64,000 nucleotides of DNA from Thuidium tamariscinum. Its lineage: Eukaryota > Streptophyta > Bryopsida > Hypnales > Thuidiaceae. This document shows positions 8,945 to 19,578 of this stretch, in pieces. The notes under the pieces are model-generated. The model made no database searches and was not told the DNA's origin. It saw only the letters and a program-made list of their open reading frames with translations. The position numbers and the translations under genes are program-made. Each line of letters starts with the position of its first letter. Position 1 is the stretch's first letter. The stretch spans positions 26,667,052 through 26,731,051 of the forward strand of contig OX344755.2 in NCBI GenBank assembly GCA_947034885.2. The letters are read 5' to 3'.

Positions 8945-11900
8945 ATGGTTGGCCCTGGTGGGGGGCAGGGAGCAAGCGATACATGAAGGGCCACAAAAGA
9001 TTGGGATCCTTGGTTCATACCATGTACACCTGACAATAATTCGGCTTATCCTCGGAAATGTACATTTTGTGGATGGAGCAAAGTATTTGTACGGAAGAGG
9101 GCATTTAGTCACTTTGGATATGGCGGATCGACAACATCAGAGCGTTGTCCTAAAATCCCTAGGACTGTGAAGAACAAGTTTTTAACATGTGGTGGGGCGG
9201 TTCCTAAAGCCATGAGCTTTGAAGAAATGCATGAGGCACCATTAGTTGGTGCCCCAAGCAATGTTGAGGGTGAATCCATCATTCAAGAACTAGAGCACAT
9301 AGAAGTGGGAGGCCGTGGGGATCCTATTGGCTTGAACGAAAGTCAGACTATCGGCCCTGACTCAGTGGATTCTACTCCAACTATGGTCGAGAGAACAAGG
9401 AGTGGCCCTTCAACTTCTCGTCAAAGAAGTATGGATGAATCATTACAAGTGGGCCTCAGGCAGAAGTTGGATAGGGTGTGGTCCTCTTTCTTTTACGAGG
9501 CTAACATTGCGTTCAACGTTGTGCGACACCCTGCCTTCATCAAGGCTGTGAAAGAAACTGCAGCGGCTGGATTCTTGTATCACCCACCCGCAATGAACGC
9601 AATCCGCACAAAAATGATTGATGTGAAGAAGGCAGCGGTGAAGAAAGTAGTCACTGAGCGGACAAAACATTCTATTGTCCAATATGATGCAACTATTTGT
9701 ACAGATGGATGGTCAGATACCAATAGACGTCCATTGATGAATATGATGCTTGTTTGTCCAGCCGGGGATACTTTTTTGGGATCAGTGGACAGTACGGGGC
9801 ATAAAAAGGACCTAGGGTATACGGTTGAGATGTTGACAAAATACATAGAAGAGGTCGGTCCAGCCAACATTGTCCAAATGTGCACAGATACTGCCCCAGT
9901 AATGACGGGAGCTATGACAAGCTTGGAAGAGAAGTACCCTCACATGTATAAACAAGGATGTGCAGCTCACATTCTAGATTTACTTTTGGAGGATTGGGGA
10001 AAGGATCAAAGAGTGAAGGATTTGGTCAAGGACTGTAGGGAAATGGTAAAGTTCGTTCGAAAATACCACTTCACACTAGCTCTTTTTCGGAAATGGTCAC
10101 CGAAGAAGGTATTGAGACTTCCAGGAGCAACACGCTTCGCTACCAATTTTCTCATGATAGACCGATTAGTGGAATGCAAGCAAGCTTTGCACATGGTGAT
10201 CGCAGACGAGGGGTATATGGCATTCGAGTTCAGTTTGAATGTCAGACAAAATGGACGTATGATGATGCGTAGAGCAAAAGATGTTCGATTGAACATTCAT
10301 TTGGAAGGGTTTTGGATAAGATGCAAGAATTTCTTGCACATGGTAGAGCCCGTGCTCATTGCTCTACGGCACTTCGATGGAAAAATCCTGGCAATGCCAA
10401 AAGCTTGGATAATCATGAAAGACTTGAAAAAGCATGTATATTCTCTTAGGGAGCCTCCTTTTCTTTTGACACCGGACGTTGCAACACGCTACGAGAAGAA
10501 GTTTGATGCTCGTTGGAAGTTAATGCTAACAGACCTCCACTATGCTGGTGCCCTATTGAATCCATTTTTGGTGGATGTAGCAGACATTCAAGATGATGGC
10601 AGTGCCAAGCGAGCTTTAAATCGAGTCATTCAAAAATTGGCCCCTACATTAGGAGTGTCAGTGCTGGAGGCAATGCAAGAGTTGACGCAATTTGAAGAAA
10701 AGACAGGTCCATTCGACCCTTTAGAAGAGGCTCCTGATATTACTCAATGCAACTTATTGCCTCATCAATGGTGGAATCGAGTAGGTGGTAATGCTCTTCC
10801 GAAGATTGCAAAGAGAATTCTAGGCTTGACGTGCTCAACATCTTCATGCGAAAGGAATTGGAGCATGTATTCGTTTGTGCACAGCAAAGTGCGGAACCGC
10901 CTAACCACATCCAAGGCAGAAGATTTGGTCTATATCTACACCAACAGTAAATTGGAACGTGAAAAACGTGGACACAACCCTGCCCTCTTTTATGAGAAGT
11001 ATCTTGATGGAGGAGATAGTGAGGAAGAGGACGACGAGCCCTTGCATTCTGCATCAGATGAAGAGATTGGTTTTGATTATTATGAAGCCAATGTAATCCG
11101 TAGAGAAGAAGAGGATCGCTTGCGTAATAATCCTTGGAATGCAATGATCCCCCCACGACCGAGTTTGCCTGAATACCCTACTCGAGAAACATATGCGGGT
11201 GGCGATGATCGGAACAATTCCATTGATGAAGAACTTTTTCGTTCTCCGGAGGCTGACCGTGCCCATGTGTGGAATGGAGTGTGGTCACCAAATGCACCAT
11301 CAAATGTGGGGGAAATTCCTGTTGATAACAACGAAAACGTGGCTCATCCAATGCCACCATCACATTCTCAAGAGAGATCTCCAGTACCAACACGTATTCC
11401 TTTGAGTGATTCAAGGAATCCTTTGAATGTTGGACAAGCTAGCGTGGGAAGTGAACAAGAAGAAGAAGAAGCTCCCGTCCAGCAGGGAGATGTCACGGGG
11501 ATTCCAATTTCCAAAACGATGAATCCATCAACCACCCAAACTACAACAGCTTTGGAATATGATTCAGATGCGCCATTGAACAGTGTCATATATCGAAATC
11601 CTCGCAGGAACTCAACTCCAGCTACAGTGAGAAGGTCGGTTCCAAGTCCTTCAAGAAGGGTGCCTCCAATACCATCCACTACGGAAGTAGTACCACAATC
11701 TGCTCCACAACCTACCCAAGTGACATCAATGTCACTCCCCGGAAAATCATCATTGGAAGCGTATACACGCAATACCGGAGGGAAACGACGGCATATTAGA
11801 AGGGTTGATGAAAGGACACAAGGGAATCCAAAACGTGCTAACCATGTTGTTCACAAATATAACATGGCGGTGGAGGGCTCTACGCAAAGAGTTGGGCAAT

Positions 11901-12184
11901 CAAGTACTGGAGGTCGGCCTCCTTTATCTATTATTGATGGCACTACAGATGCAACGAGGCCTACAAAATGGTTAGTACGAGTTGAAAATGTAGGAGGTAT
12001 AGATGTTCAGGTGCGAAATTTGCACTCAGAGGTAGAACGTGAAATACAAGCTGAGCCAATATTGAGAGAGGATGACGAGAATGAAAGCTCGGATGGCAAT
12101 AGAGGCAGTGGCGAGTCAAATGGAGAAACAGACCCTAATGTCGATGAAGTTGAGGGTGATTCGGATTTTTCACCAAGTGATTAA
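8945..12184 (+). pseudogene. hAT-family transposase (BED, RNase H-like/DUF659, dimerisation), copy A, early stop
   Basis: hAT transposase for cut-and-paste DNA transposition. The frame from ATG 8,945 is interrupted once, by TGA at codon 14 (8,984-8,986), then open for more than 1,060 codons to 12,184. Just after the stop lies a BED-like finger, C-x2-C-x13-H-x11-C (Cys codons 9,059 and 9,068, His 9,110, Cys 9,146). It aligns with residues 19-53 of the second hAT protein at 30,194. The catalytic-type Asp in TDGWSD is at 9,704 and the second Asp at 9,887, in TDTAPV where copy B has TDNAPV. The hAT dimerisation segment (SSCERNWS, DLVYIYTNSK) lies near 10,830-10,955. A long acidic, Ser/Pro-rich tail ends DSDFSPSD. 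The first in-frame ATG after the stop is 9,212; starting there loses the finger. CGA-to-TGA is likely but inferred. Confidence 0.85.
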
Positions 12185-12737
12185 ATGTGCAACTAGCAGT
12201 CTTGAGAAAAAAAAAGTATTATAAAGATCTTCGACAAATGTTTTGTATTGAAGATTAGAAGTAGAAGTTTATAGGCTAGTACCTTATGTGTGAGCATTTT
12301 GTAGTGCTTCATTAGATAATTATACATGTTATAGCGAGACTCACATAAATCCATATTATTATTTGTATTCGAAAGTAATTAGTTGATGGTAGTAGGCAAT
12401 TTCAAAATAGCAACGTAGACAAATCTTTTTTTGTAGACTCTTTGAAGTATAATGATAATACATAAGTTATGAGTTTATTATCACTATTTTGATTTTGAGT
12501 ACTACTGATTTGTATTTCATTAATGTAAAGTCCTTAGACATCCGTTTTTGAATTGGAGAAGAAGAAATGAGTTACAAATTCTCATCCTTCATTGTTCAGA
12601 ATTATATAGTAGGGAACTCATTATGATTTTGTAGCACTTCCAATGGTTTTGAACAAGGTTTAGAAGTACCTAAGTGTAAATCCTTGAGAATCATTTGGGA
12701 TCTTTTAAATCAAGAGTAGATTAATAGATAGGGCCAA
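12185..12737. other. AT-rich 3' flank of the hAT gene
   Basis: No coding frame seen. It has AT-rich plant-like 3' sequence with several aataat and ttgtaa stretches that could serve in polyadenylation, but no single signal can be chosen. Copy B has no equivalent because its similarity stops at 57,735. Confidence 0.5.
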
Positions 12738-12741
12738 TTAA

Positions 12742-13680
12742 TCTCTACCCACTCAAACACCATTTTTTAGCAACCTGGCAATTTTGGGCTATTCACTATG
12801 AATGGAGATTTTATTATATTCTTTCGAAATTTTCAAACAATATGTGTCCAATGAGTAGCTTTGAGGCCCAACAATGTTCATAGCTTTTGACAACATGTTT
12901 TAAAAGTTATGGCATAATATGTCACTTCTTTAATTCATTTAATTGGTGGATACTGGATAGTACGGGTAGTCGGGTAGAAACAAAAAATTCTTTAAAAATA
13001 ATTTTTATAAGAAGTAAAACATTGATATTGGTTTATTAGATTTCTACCTAAGTGCAAAGCTTTGAATCATTTGATTTTGATCAATGAGTCAAAAGTTATG
13101 TCGAGTTTTAGTAGGAGTATTTTGTGACTAGTTATAGAATCTCTACACTACAAAAGAAGCAGTTCTTGATCCTTTATTAAATTTAGTTTTTTACATTTGG
13201 AATAATAAAGAAATAGTAGGTGTAGATTGTTTATTATAATATTTTAACCATTGGGATTGGCATTTTCCAATTCTATGAATCAATTGTTCACAATTTGGTA
13301 TTTTAGCTCTTTTCTACTTCTTTCTAGTTATTATAATCTTTTATACGTTGTACAATTGACAATTCTAAATGATTTGAAATTTCTTGAGCACGTAGCCAAC
13401 TTGCCTTTAAGGATGAATTCAAAGTGTATCAAGCAATTTGAACTTTTTTTTCATACAAGTGTAACCTTGTGAAGTGTAGCTTCCAGTATTTTAGCATTGT
13501 TAAAAAAAAAATTTGTAACTTGAAATGGAAATATGTTGCAATCTGTATGGTGGAAAATTCTGAAAGTTTTTCTATATCTTTTCAAACAAGATTACTATAA
13601 GAATATAAGATCCTAAGGTTGCATGTGTTAAAAAAATGTTTTTTCCCCTAAGTCTTGGTGCATGAAGTAGAAATCTCATT
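12742..13680. mobile_element. TTAA element, family T1 subgroup, right end lost
   Basis: Left end TCTCTACCCACTCAAACACC after TTAA (12,738-12,741). From there it aligns with the complete element at 34,760-35,701 through shared landmarks (ttttttagca, ggcaattttgggc, atgagtagctttgaggccca, agatcctaaggtt). The alignment stops near 13,680 where a GTCGCC array begins, so the right terminus is missing. Confidence 0.6.
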
Positions 13681-14123
13681 GCCACCCTAAACCCGCAGTC
13701 GCCCCTCACCCGAGTTCGCAGTCCTCTAGGACCCGCGGTCGCCCACTGGAACCCACACCCGAGGTCGCCCACGGCCACCTGCACCCAAGGTCGCCCACTG
13801 GAACCCGCACCCGAGGTCGCGCACGGGAACCCGCACCCGATGTCGCCCACGGGAACCCGCACCCGAGGTCGCCCTAAAGCCGCAGTCGCCCTGCATTTGG
13901 TACCCGCGGTCGCCCTCTCTTCACCCGCAGGCGCCTTAAACCCTTTCCACGTCATTGTCCAAAGCCTGCCACGTATGCCAAATCCATTTACTATAGGGTA
14001 ATTTTTTTTTACCTTACTCGACGGGCTGCGACGGGGTAGCGACATGTTGTCACCTGCGACACGCGACGTCAGATGTCCAACACGACACTAAAACCCAAAA
14101 ATATGTCCGACAAGAAAACCCTG
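13681..14123. mobile_element. GTCGCC array joined to a hAT-type terminus
   Basis: 13,681-13,945 is a GTCGCC array with tandem units of about 26 bp (cccgcacccgaggtcgccca type). 13,990-14,123 matches the last ~110 bp of the MITEs at 17,930 and 55,288, including gacacgcgacgtcaga and aaaaatatgtccgacaag, and ends in ACCCTG at 14,123. The left terminus and target duplication were not identified. It links the GTCGCC arrays physically to hAT ends, as does 1-497. Confidence 0.6.
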
Positions 14124-14660
14124 GTGGGGACACTTTGTAAGAAACTCTAAGGTCAAACTATGGATATACTGAAAATAATGGGTGCTTCTACCTTACATCG
14201 ATACTTGAATTCTTGAAATTCATTGAGTAAGCAGTTTACACTAGTTTAGGTTCTGAAACGAGCCAAGTTGATGTTAAATCTTCTCGAAAATCAGAAAGAA
14301 ATGCTAGATTCTCTTTGCAATTTGCATGCGTTTTGGGAAATTTGAACACTTCATGGAATAACTATGACTTTAGGTTTCAATGTTCAAATTATATGTATCC
14401 AAAATTCACCTTAGGACCTGATAGAGAGGAATGATTTATATTACCATAGTACGTTTTCAATTTCAACAAAAATTAAATTCTTTTGGAAGAATTTGTAATT
14501 CTGGGAAATTATAATGATACTAGTCTTAAATATTGGAAATTGTCAATATCATTTGTTGAAATTCAGGTGATTCAAATTGTTCCAAACATAGTAACACACC
14601 TTCTATGACAATTGACAAAGGAATATTCAAATTTAATGAAATTCCAATTGAAAGTTGGAA
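14124..14660. other. AT-rich sequence, nothing recognised
   Basis: No open frame of note and no convincing match to the repeat families of this window. Confidence 0.5.
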
Positions 14661-15315
14661 TCCTAAAGGATCATTCACTTTTGGCCCTTGTGGGGAAACA
14701 TGGGATTTGTGGTAGTACCTGCGGGCTAAAATTTCAAATTCGATCCTCGTTTTTAGTTTTTAAGATCTTCTTCAGAAGATAAAAAAATTGATTAACTTCC
14801 ATGGAATGTAATTTCTTTCACAATTGATTCCCAATAACAACATCTATGATCCAATGAACTCAAAATATTGAAAATAAGAGACGGGGGGTTGAAAAAACTA
14901 GAACAATCTCACCATTGAGATTATTGTGTTTCAATCCCATGTTAGAGCTATTAATGATTTAGTTTTTCTTTCAATCTTGGACTTACTTGTACTTAACCAT
15001 TTTTTGATTAATGAAAATCAAGCCTATTTTTCTTGAAATTTTTGTCTTAGACTTTCAACTCCCATCCAAGTTCTTCAAATTCCTTCAAAACTTTTAATTC
15101 AAGGTCCATTCTCCGTGCTCCATAGTTCCAAAAAATTCCACGAGTAGCGATCAAAGTCATCTGATATTTTTGCTACTTTTTCCTAGATAAGTAAAGTACA
15201 AGATCCTAAGGTTAGATCCGAAGAAAAGTATTTTCTTGGTTTTCTTATAGTGAACGCAGCAAAAATGACAGTTCTGAGTGGTTTGTAATAAAAAAACGCC
15301 TTGGTCCTTCAAGGG
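14661..15315. mobile_element. TTAA element, family T1, internally shortened
   Basis: Left end cctaaaggatcatt is degraded. The right end gaccaaggcgtttt (complement) plus ccttcaaggg is followed by TTAA at 15,316-15,319. The internal match to 845-1,768 is clear at atgaaaatcaag, agtcatctgat and taaagtacaagatccta. About 655 bp, so it carries an internal deletion relative to the 924-bp members. Confidence 0.6.
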
Positions 15316-15813
15316 TTAACAATAAAGGGAGAGATTTATATTTCATAACCATATTTTATTGCAAGACATTCTGAACTCTGAAGTTGTAACTTGTAAGGGC
15401 CTAATATAACAATTTCTAAACAAATTAGATAAATGTATCACCATACTTTCTACAATTCTACAATTGGAAGATGGTGACATTCATGATTGCATTAGAGGAT
15501 GAGTGAAATTTGAAAATGATGCAATTATACTTGAAAAAGGATTTCAAAATGTGGGTTTTTATAGAATCCTTCATTTCAATCTAAGTGAATGTAAATATGA
15601 AGGAGTGTACTTCAAATGATTTTACCCCTTACTGCCTTACTGGTTTGCATTTAGAAATATGTAAAGAGTATATGTTTTCTCTATTAAAGTAGGGTGCATA
15701 CATTTTTTAAATTAATAATGTGTTGGATCCTTGAATCATTCATCAATTTCTTTTCACTATTTATTATTTTATATGACCCCCATATTTCCATAATGCAAAA
15801 ATGATGAAGAAAC

Positions 15814-15851
15814 TAGGGTTTAGGTTCTAGGGTTTAAGGTTTAGGGTTTGG
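15814..15851 (+). repeat. Degenerate interstitial telomere-type repeat
   Basis: About five imperfect units of TTTAGGG (agggtttaggttctagggtt then taaggtttagggtttggg). This is the plant-type telomere unit. A shorter stretch is at 57,968-57,992. Too short and degenerate for a telomere. Confidence 0.6.
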
Positions 15852-16014
15852 GCTTGTCTACACTCTACCAAAGTGGACGTCGATGCTATTCGGATAGGGT
15901 GTAGGGTTGAGGACTTACTTTCTTTAAAAATTTTAATGTGCAGAATGAAACTCAATTTCACACATACACAATACATTGAACATTGGATGCTTTTTCCAAC
16001 CCTTCCCATTTTTA

Positions 16015-17028
16015 CCCCTAGAAGCCCGCACTTTTTTTTTGGGATGTATAGAAATTTTGGGTAGGTACCTACTACTTAGTACTTATGAGCGGGGATATCC
16101 AGATTTGAGGCTAAAATTCGAATGGAATTGAGTCAATTGACCAATGTGGGGGCGAGGAAGATTTGTCATATGCACCAAATTTTCATGGCATTTGAAAACA
16201 CCGGTCAAAGGTTATAGCCTAATATGTTATTTTTTTTTTGTAACAGGGCATTTCATGCAAATGATAGAAAATCACTTATTTCATAAACAAGAATTCCAAA
16301 AATTAATTTTCTAGAGTTCTGGATACGCATGAAGTTTTGAATCATTCCATTTTGATGAATGAGTCAAAAGTGATGTGGATTTTCTATTTCCGGGTAATTT
16401 TGGATTTCCTACTCTAAAATAAACTTTGAAATCCTTTATCTTACCCAACTTCCAATATTTTTGGACGAAAATAAAATCGTAGGATGTAGATACATTATTA
16501 CAACATTTCAAATTTGCAACCATTGGAAATTTGGGATTGGGAATTTTCAATTCCATATTTCAACTGTAAATAATGTAGTGCGTTTTATCATTCTCTACTA
16601 CTACGTATTTACTATTTTTTTCCTATACGTTGTACTATTCCAAATGATTTGAAAATTTTTAAGCATGTGCCCAACTTCTATAGGAAAACAAATCCAAAGA
16701 AGCACGACCATTTAGGTCATTTTTTCATAGAAATGTGAGCTTGGGAAGTGTAGCTGCCTTGCTTTTTGGCTTTCGCAGCGTAAAAAAAATGGTTTCAGTT
16801 CATTTGAATGCTTATATCTTCCAATCCACTCGGTGGAAAATGGAAATGTTTGAAATTTTTACCACTGACATGCTTTTGATGCTATATAATACAATATCCT
16901 ACGATGAGATATGTCAAAAAAAGTTGTTTTCCAAAGATTTTTGTACTTGTATTTGAAATGGCAATTTTTGGAGGCAATTGGAGTGCTTTGGAGTTTTGGT
17001 GAAAGTATATTGACGGTCCTTTAAGGGC
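16015..17028. mobile_element. TTAA element, family T1 subgroup (1.0 kb)
   Basis: Left end CCCCTAGAAGCCCGCAC after TTTA; right end ccgt...cctttaaggg before TCAA, both slightly decayed from TTAA. Internal sequence aligns in reverse with the element at 33,675-34,614 (gtatagaaattttgggtagg and the gatgaatgagtcaaaagt block). No coding capacity. Confidence 0.6.
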
Positions 17029-17139
17029 TCAAGCTTTAAATATGACTTCTGGAGAACCCAATGTTCAGTTTGGACTTGTGGAATCCAATGTGGACTTTTC
17101 ACTTCTCGAATCCTAGGTTCAGTTTGGACTTCTAAATCT

Positions 17140-17420
17140 GAGCGATCGGCAGGGTGGACGCCTTTGTCGGACACCCAGTCGGTCATCAAGGCGGACGGGA
17201 AGGTCCGAAGGGCGGACACTGGGCGGTCGGCACAGCGGACGCCCATCGAACGTCCGCATGGTCGGCGGGGCGGCTGACCGCCCAACGTCCGCCGGACGGG
17301 CGGACCACCCCATGCGGACGCCGGAGGTCCGGGCGGACGCCCCGTCCGGCGACGGTCCGCATTGGCCGTCCGCCGGTCCGGTGCCGGACCTGTCTAGGTC
17401 TGACGGCGAACGGGTATAGG
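17140..17420. repeat. GTCCG-rich array upstream of the KVDW-RING gene
   Basis: Dense, irregular GTCCG, GGACGG and CGGAC motifs in both orientations over about 280 bp, in otherwise AT-rich DNA. It resembles the sequence at both ends of the 17,858-22,150 element and the arrays at 26,085, 29,773 and 35,820. A CACGTG G-box core lies at about 17,498, between the array and the ATG at 17,661. Promoter activity is an inference. Confidence 0.75.
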
Positions 17421-17660
17421 GTCGGACGGCCCCTTCATTTTCCCTCACTTCTTCTCTCCTCACGAAGTGACCCAAGTCGGATGTGCTGCTTATTGCCACG
17501 TGTGAGTGCGTGGTGCTAGTTGCTCCTACTTGGCGGAGAGAAGGGGTCATTACTTTTTCACGTCGAAGCTTTGACCGATTGTATTACGAAGACACGTTTC
17601 ATACCCTCCGGTTCACAAAATTGACGGTTTCCAAGGGCTTGTAAATTTGGATTCTCTATC

Positions 17661-17857
17661 ATGGCTACAGACAGCGGTGCAGGTACTGATGGGATGAATT
17701 CAGGAGGTGACCAGAAAAAGAGAAATAAAGTGAAGGGGACTACACATGGACTACACTATGAAATTTTTGACGATCCGAACATCATAGCAGAGAGCGGTTG
17801 GGAAAATGAGACCGCAGATTATTGGACCTCCAAACTATGTAAGCAATACGTTAAAAT
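17661..17857 (+). pseudogene. KVDW-RING gene, 5' part, split by a transposon
   Basis: The ATG at 17,661 opens a frame whose protein carries a Lys/Arg patch (residues 19-25) and then the KVDW-domain landmarks DPN, GW and the LCKQYVK segment. It stops matching at 17,857, the last base of the 8-bp duplication GTTAAAAT that precedes the CAGGGTTGT terminus of an inserted element. The frame resumes after the second GTTAAAAT at 22,151-22,158, with MYHINKLW matching CHIDKLF in copy A. Without excision or splicing of 4.3 kb the gene is broken. Confidence 0.85.
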
Positions 17858-17929
17858 CAGGGTTGTCATACCGGGCGGACGTCCGGTTCGCCCGTCCGTC
17901 CGATAGAGCTCTCGCCCGTCCGATAGGGT

Positions 17930-18290
17930 CAGGGTTGTTCTGCCGGACATTGCGACATCGCGACAGACAGACGTCATGCAATGTCTAGTAGAGCCCTCGT
18001 GACGTGTCATTGACTAAAAATCAAGTTGACTTAAAAATAAATCATTAGAAATTTAAAATTTTCACATATATAAGTTGGGTTTCAATTAAGTGTTTCAATT
18101 TTATGAATACATATTACATTCTTCATTTAGGTTCATAGTAATAGTAAGATTTTCATGTTTTTGAGCTGCTGAAAATGGACTTTCGCGACGAGGTGGGACG
18201 CCCTTCGTAACAAGTTGTCATCGTGACACGCGACATTGGACGTCGTACACGACACCTAAACCCAAAAATATGTTCGACAAAACAACCCTG
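17930..18290. mobile_element. hAT MITE nested in the foldback element
   Basis: 361 bp, starting CAGGGTTGTTCTGCCGGAC and ending TCGACAAAACAACCCTG, flanked by the perfect 8-bp duplication GATAGGGT (17,922-17,929 and 18,291-18,298). The interior is AT-rich between GACGTC-rich ends. It is the same family as 55,288-55,640 (shared cgacagacagacgtca, cccaaaaatatgt). No coding frame. Confidence 0.92.
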
Positions 18291-18461
18291 GATAGGGTCA
18301 ACACATAGTTGACTTTTTTAAAAGGTAATAAAAAATCCACGTGGATTTAAATTCATGCCACCTAGACACCACGGGCGCGGACACAACTAAACAAGGCGGG
18401 GACGTGAGACAAGGCGGGGACGTGAAAAATGACAAGGCGCGGACGTCAACTTCTTTCTGCT

Positions 18462-18579
18462 TTTGCAATTGGAGTTCTCAGAATTTTGAGGCATGCAATA
18501 TACCATTGGAAAGGTATTCAAAATACCTTTCCAATGGTATATTACACGCCTCTAAATTCTCAAAACTCCAATCACAAAT
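18462..18579. repeat. 118-bp imperfect hairpin (copy 1)
   Basis: Starts ttttgcaattggagttct and folds on itself around position 18,519. The inner 21-22 bp on each side (ataccattggaaaggtatt and complement) pair perfectly; the outer 35 bp pair with several mismatches. Equivalent hairpins are at 18,752-18,868 and, in the other arm, 21,458-21,574 and 21,746-21,864. The geometry resembles a plant microRNA precursor or a tiny foldback MITE; the sequence alone cannot decide. Confidence 0.7.
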
Positions 18580-18751
18580 TGGAAAACAAATCTACTACTA
18601 AAATCCACTATGCAGAGAGTCCATGAGCAGGCGCGGACGCAAGGCCGGGCGGGGACGTCAGGGCGGGGACGCAAGTCTGGGCGGGGACGCTAGGGCGGGG
18701 ACGCAAAGACGAGCGCGGACGCTAGTGCGCAGACGTCAACTTTCTTCTGCT

Positions 18752-18868
18752 TTTGCGATTGGAGTTTTGGGAATCTGGGGGCGTGAAATATACCATTGGA
18801 AAGATATTTTGAATACCTTTCCAATGGTATATGACACGCCCCCAGATTCTCAAAACTCCAATCGCAAA
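18752..18868. repeat. 118-bp imperfect hairpin (copy 2)
   Basis: Diverged relative of the hairpin at 18,462. It has the same inner stem (taccattggaaagatattt...) and outer arms beginning ttttgcgattggagtttt. It sits between GGGGACGC array blocks. Confidence 0.7.
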
Positions 18869-19578
18869 TTGAAAAACAAATCTGCTGCCAACATCTAGGG
18901 CGTGGACGCGAGGCAGGGCGGGGACGTCAGGGCGCGGACGTGAGGCAGGGCGGGGACGTCAAGGCGCGGACGCGAGGCAGGGCGGGGACTTCAGGGTGCG
19001 GACGCGAGGCAGGGCGAGACCACAAACTGCGTGGGTGTTTTCAAATGGCCTTGGCCTTGGGATTCCTCTTCTTCACTAAACCCGCCCCCCCAAAAGGCCA
19101 CATTAATTACTGTCAACTCATTTGTGCACGGTTGACTAGATCTCCAAGTACATGGAGGTCAAATGGACACATTAAGAACTCCACCTACCAACTACAACTT
19201 GCACAAGGGTGGAGGCCTTTGAGAGCTAAGTGCATTTCTCTTTCTTGTGGCCTAATTCCTCAAATCTTCTTTCTCACAAGACCATGGATTCTTCATTCTT
19301 GAATTGAATCTTTGGGAACTTGGAGGGTAAAATAGTTCTTTTGTTTGTATTTGTTTTCCTCAATTTGATTCTTGAAGGCTTTGGATGGGGTTATTAGAGG
19401 GTGATGTAGCCCTTGCTATTTATTTATACCAAAGCTTGGATATGTAGGTTATTTTTTGACTTTCTCTTATAGTAGTTTTACTTAATTATTTATTGTGTAA
19501 ATTCTAAAGAAGGGATTTAGTGAAGGGCGCGTCTTTTTCCATTGCTTTTTTAAGTAATTTGAATGAATGGTTTTTTTT

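Larger units (their letters stand above)
498..10445. repeat. Large direct duplication, copy A
   Basis: This block aligns collinearly with 48,283-57,735 (copy B) at high identity through both genes and the AT-rich spacer. The main differences are a 928-bp TTAA-element insertion only in A (841-1,768), a 361-bp hAT MITE insertion only in B (55,280-55,640), and scattered substitutions. Similarity stops after ttctc at 10,445 (A) and 57,735 (B). The left limit in A is the hAT element end at 497, so the original block may have begun further left. Confidence 0.9.
18393..19578 (+). repeat. Left arm of the 1.2-kb inverted repeat
   Basis: Pairs with 20,779-21,932 almost perfectly. The left arm has one extra 32-bp GC-rich unit (around 18,970-19,015), otherwise differences are very few. 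It contains three blocks of GGGGACGC/GCGGACG minisatellite (about 18,393-18,460, 18,625-18,735, 18,895-19,020), two 118-bp hairpins, and about 550 bp of ordinary sequence near the spacer. The open frames encode GC-array and hairpin sequence and are not credible genes. Confidence 0.93.

Noticed and set aside
8799..9170. 123-codon frame upstream of the copy A hAT gene
   Set aside because: It overlaps the BED finger in the wrong register. The finger is read in the frame starting at 8,945, so this frame is a shadow.
15814..15851. True telomere or recent telomere insertion
   Set aside because: Only about five degenerate TTTAGGG units, embedded in ordinary AT-rich sequence.
18429..18898. Open frames of 65-91 codons in the foldback arms, duplicated exactly in the other arm
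   Set aside because: They read through GGGGACGC arrays and the 118-bp hairpins; identity reflects the inverted repeat, not protein selection.
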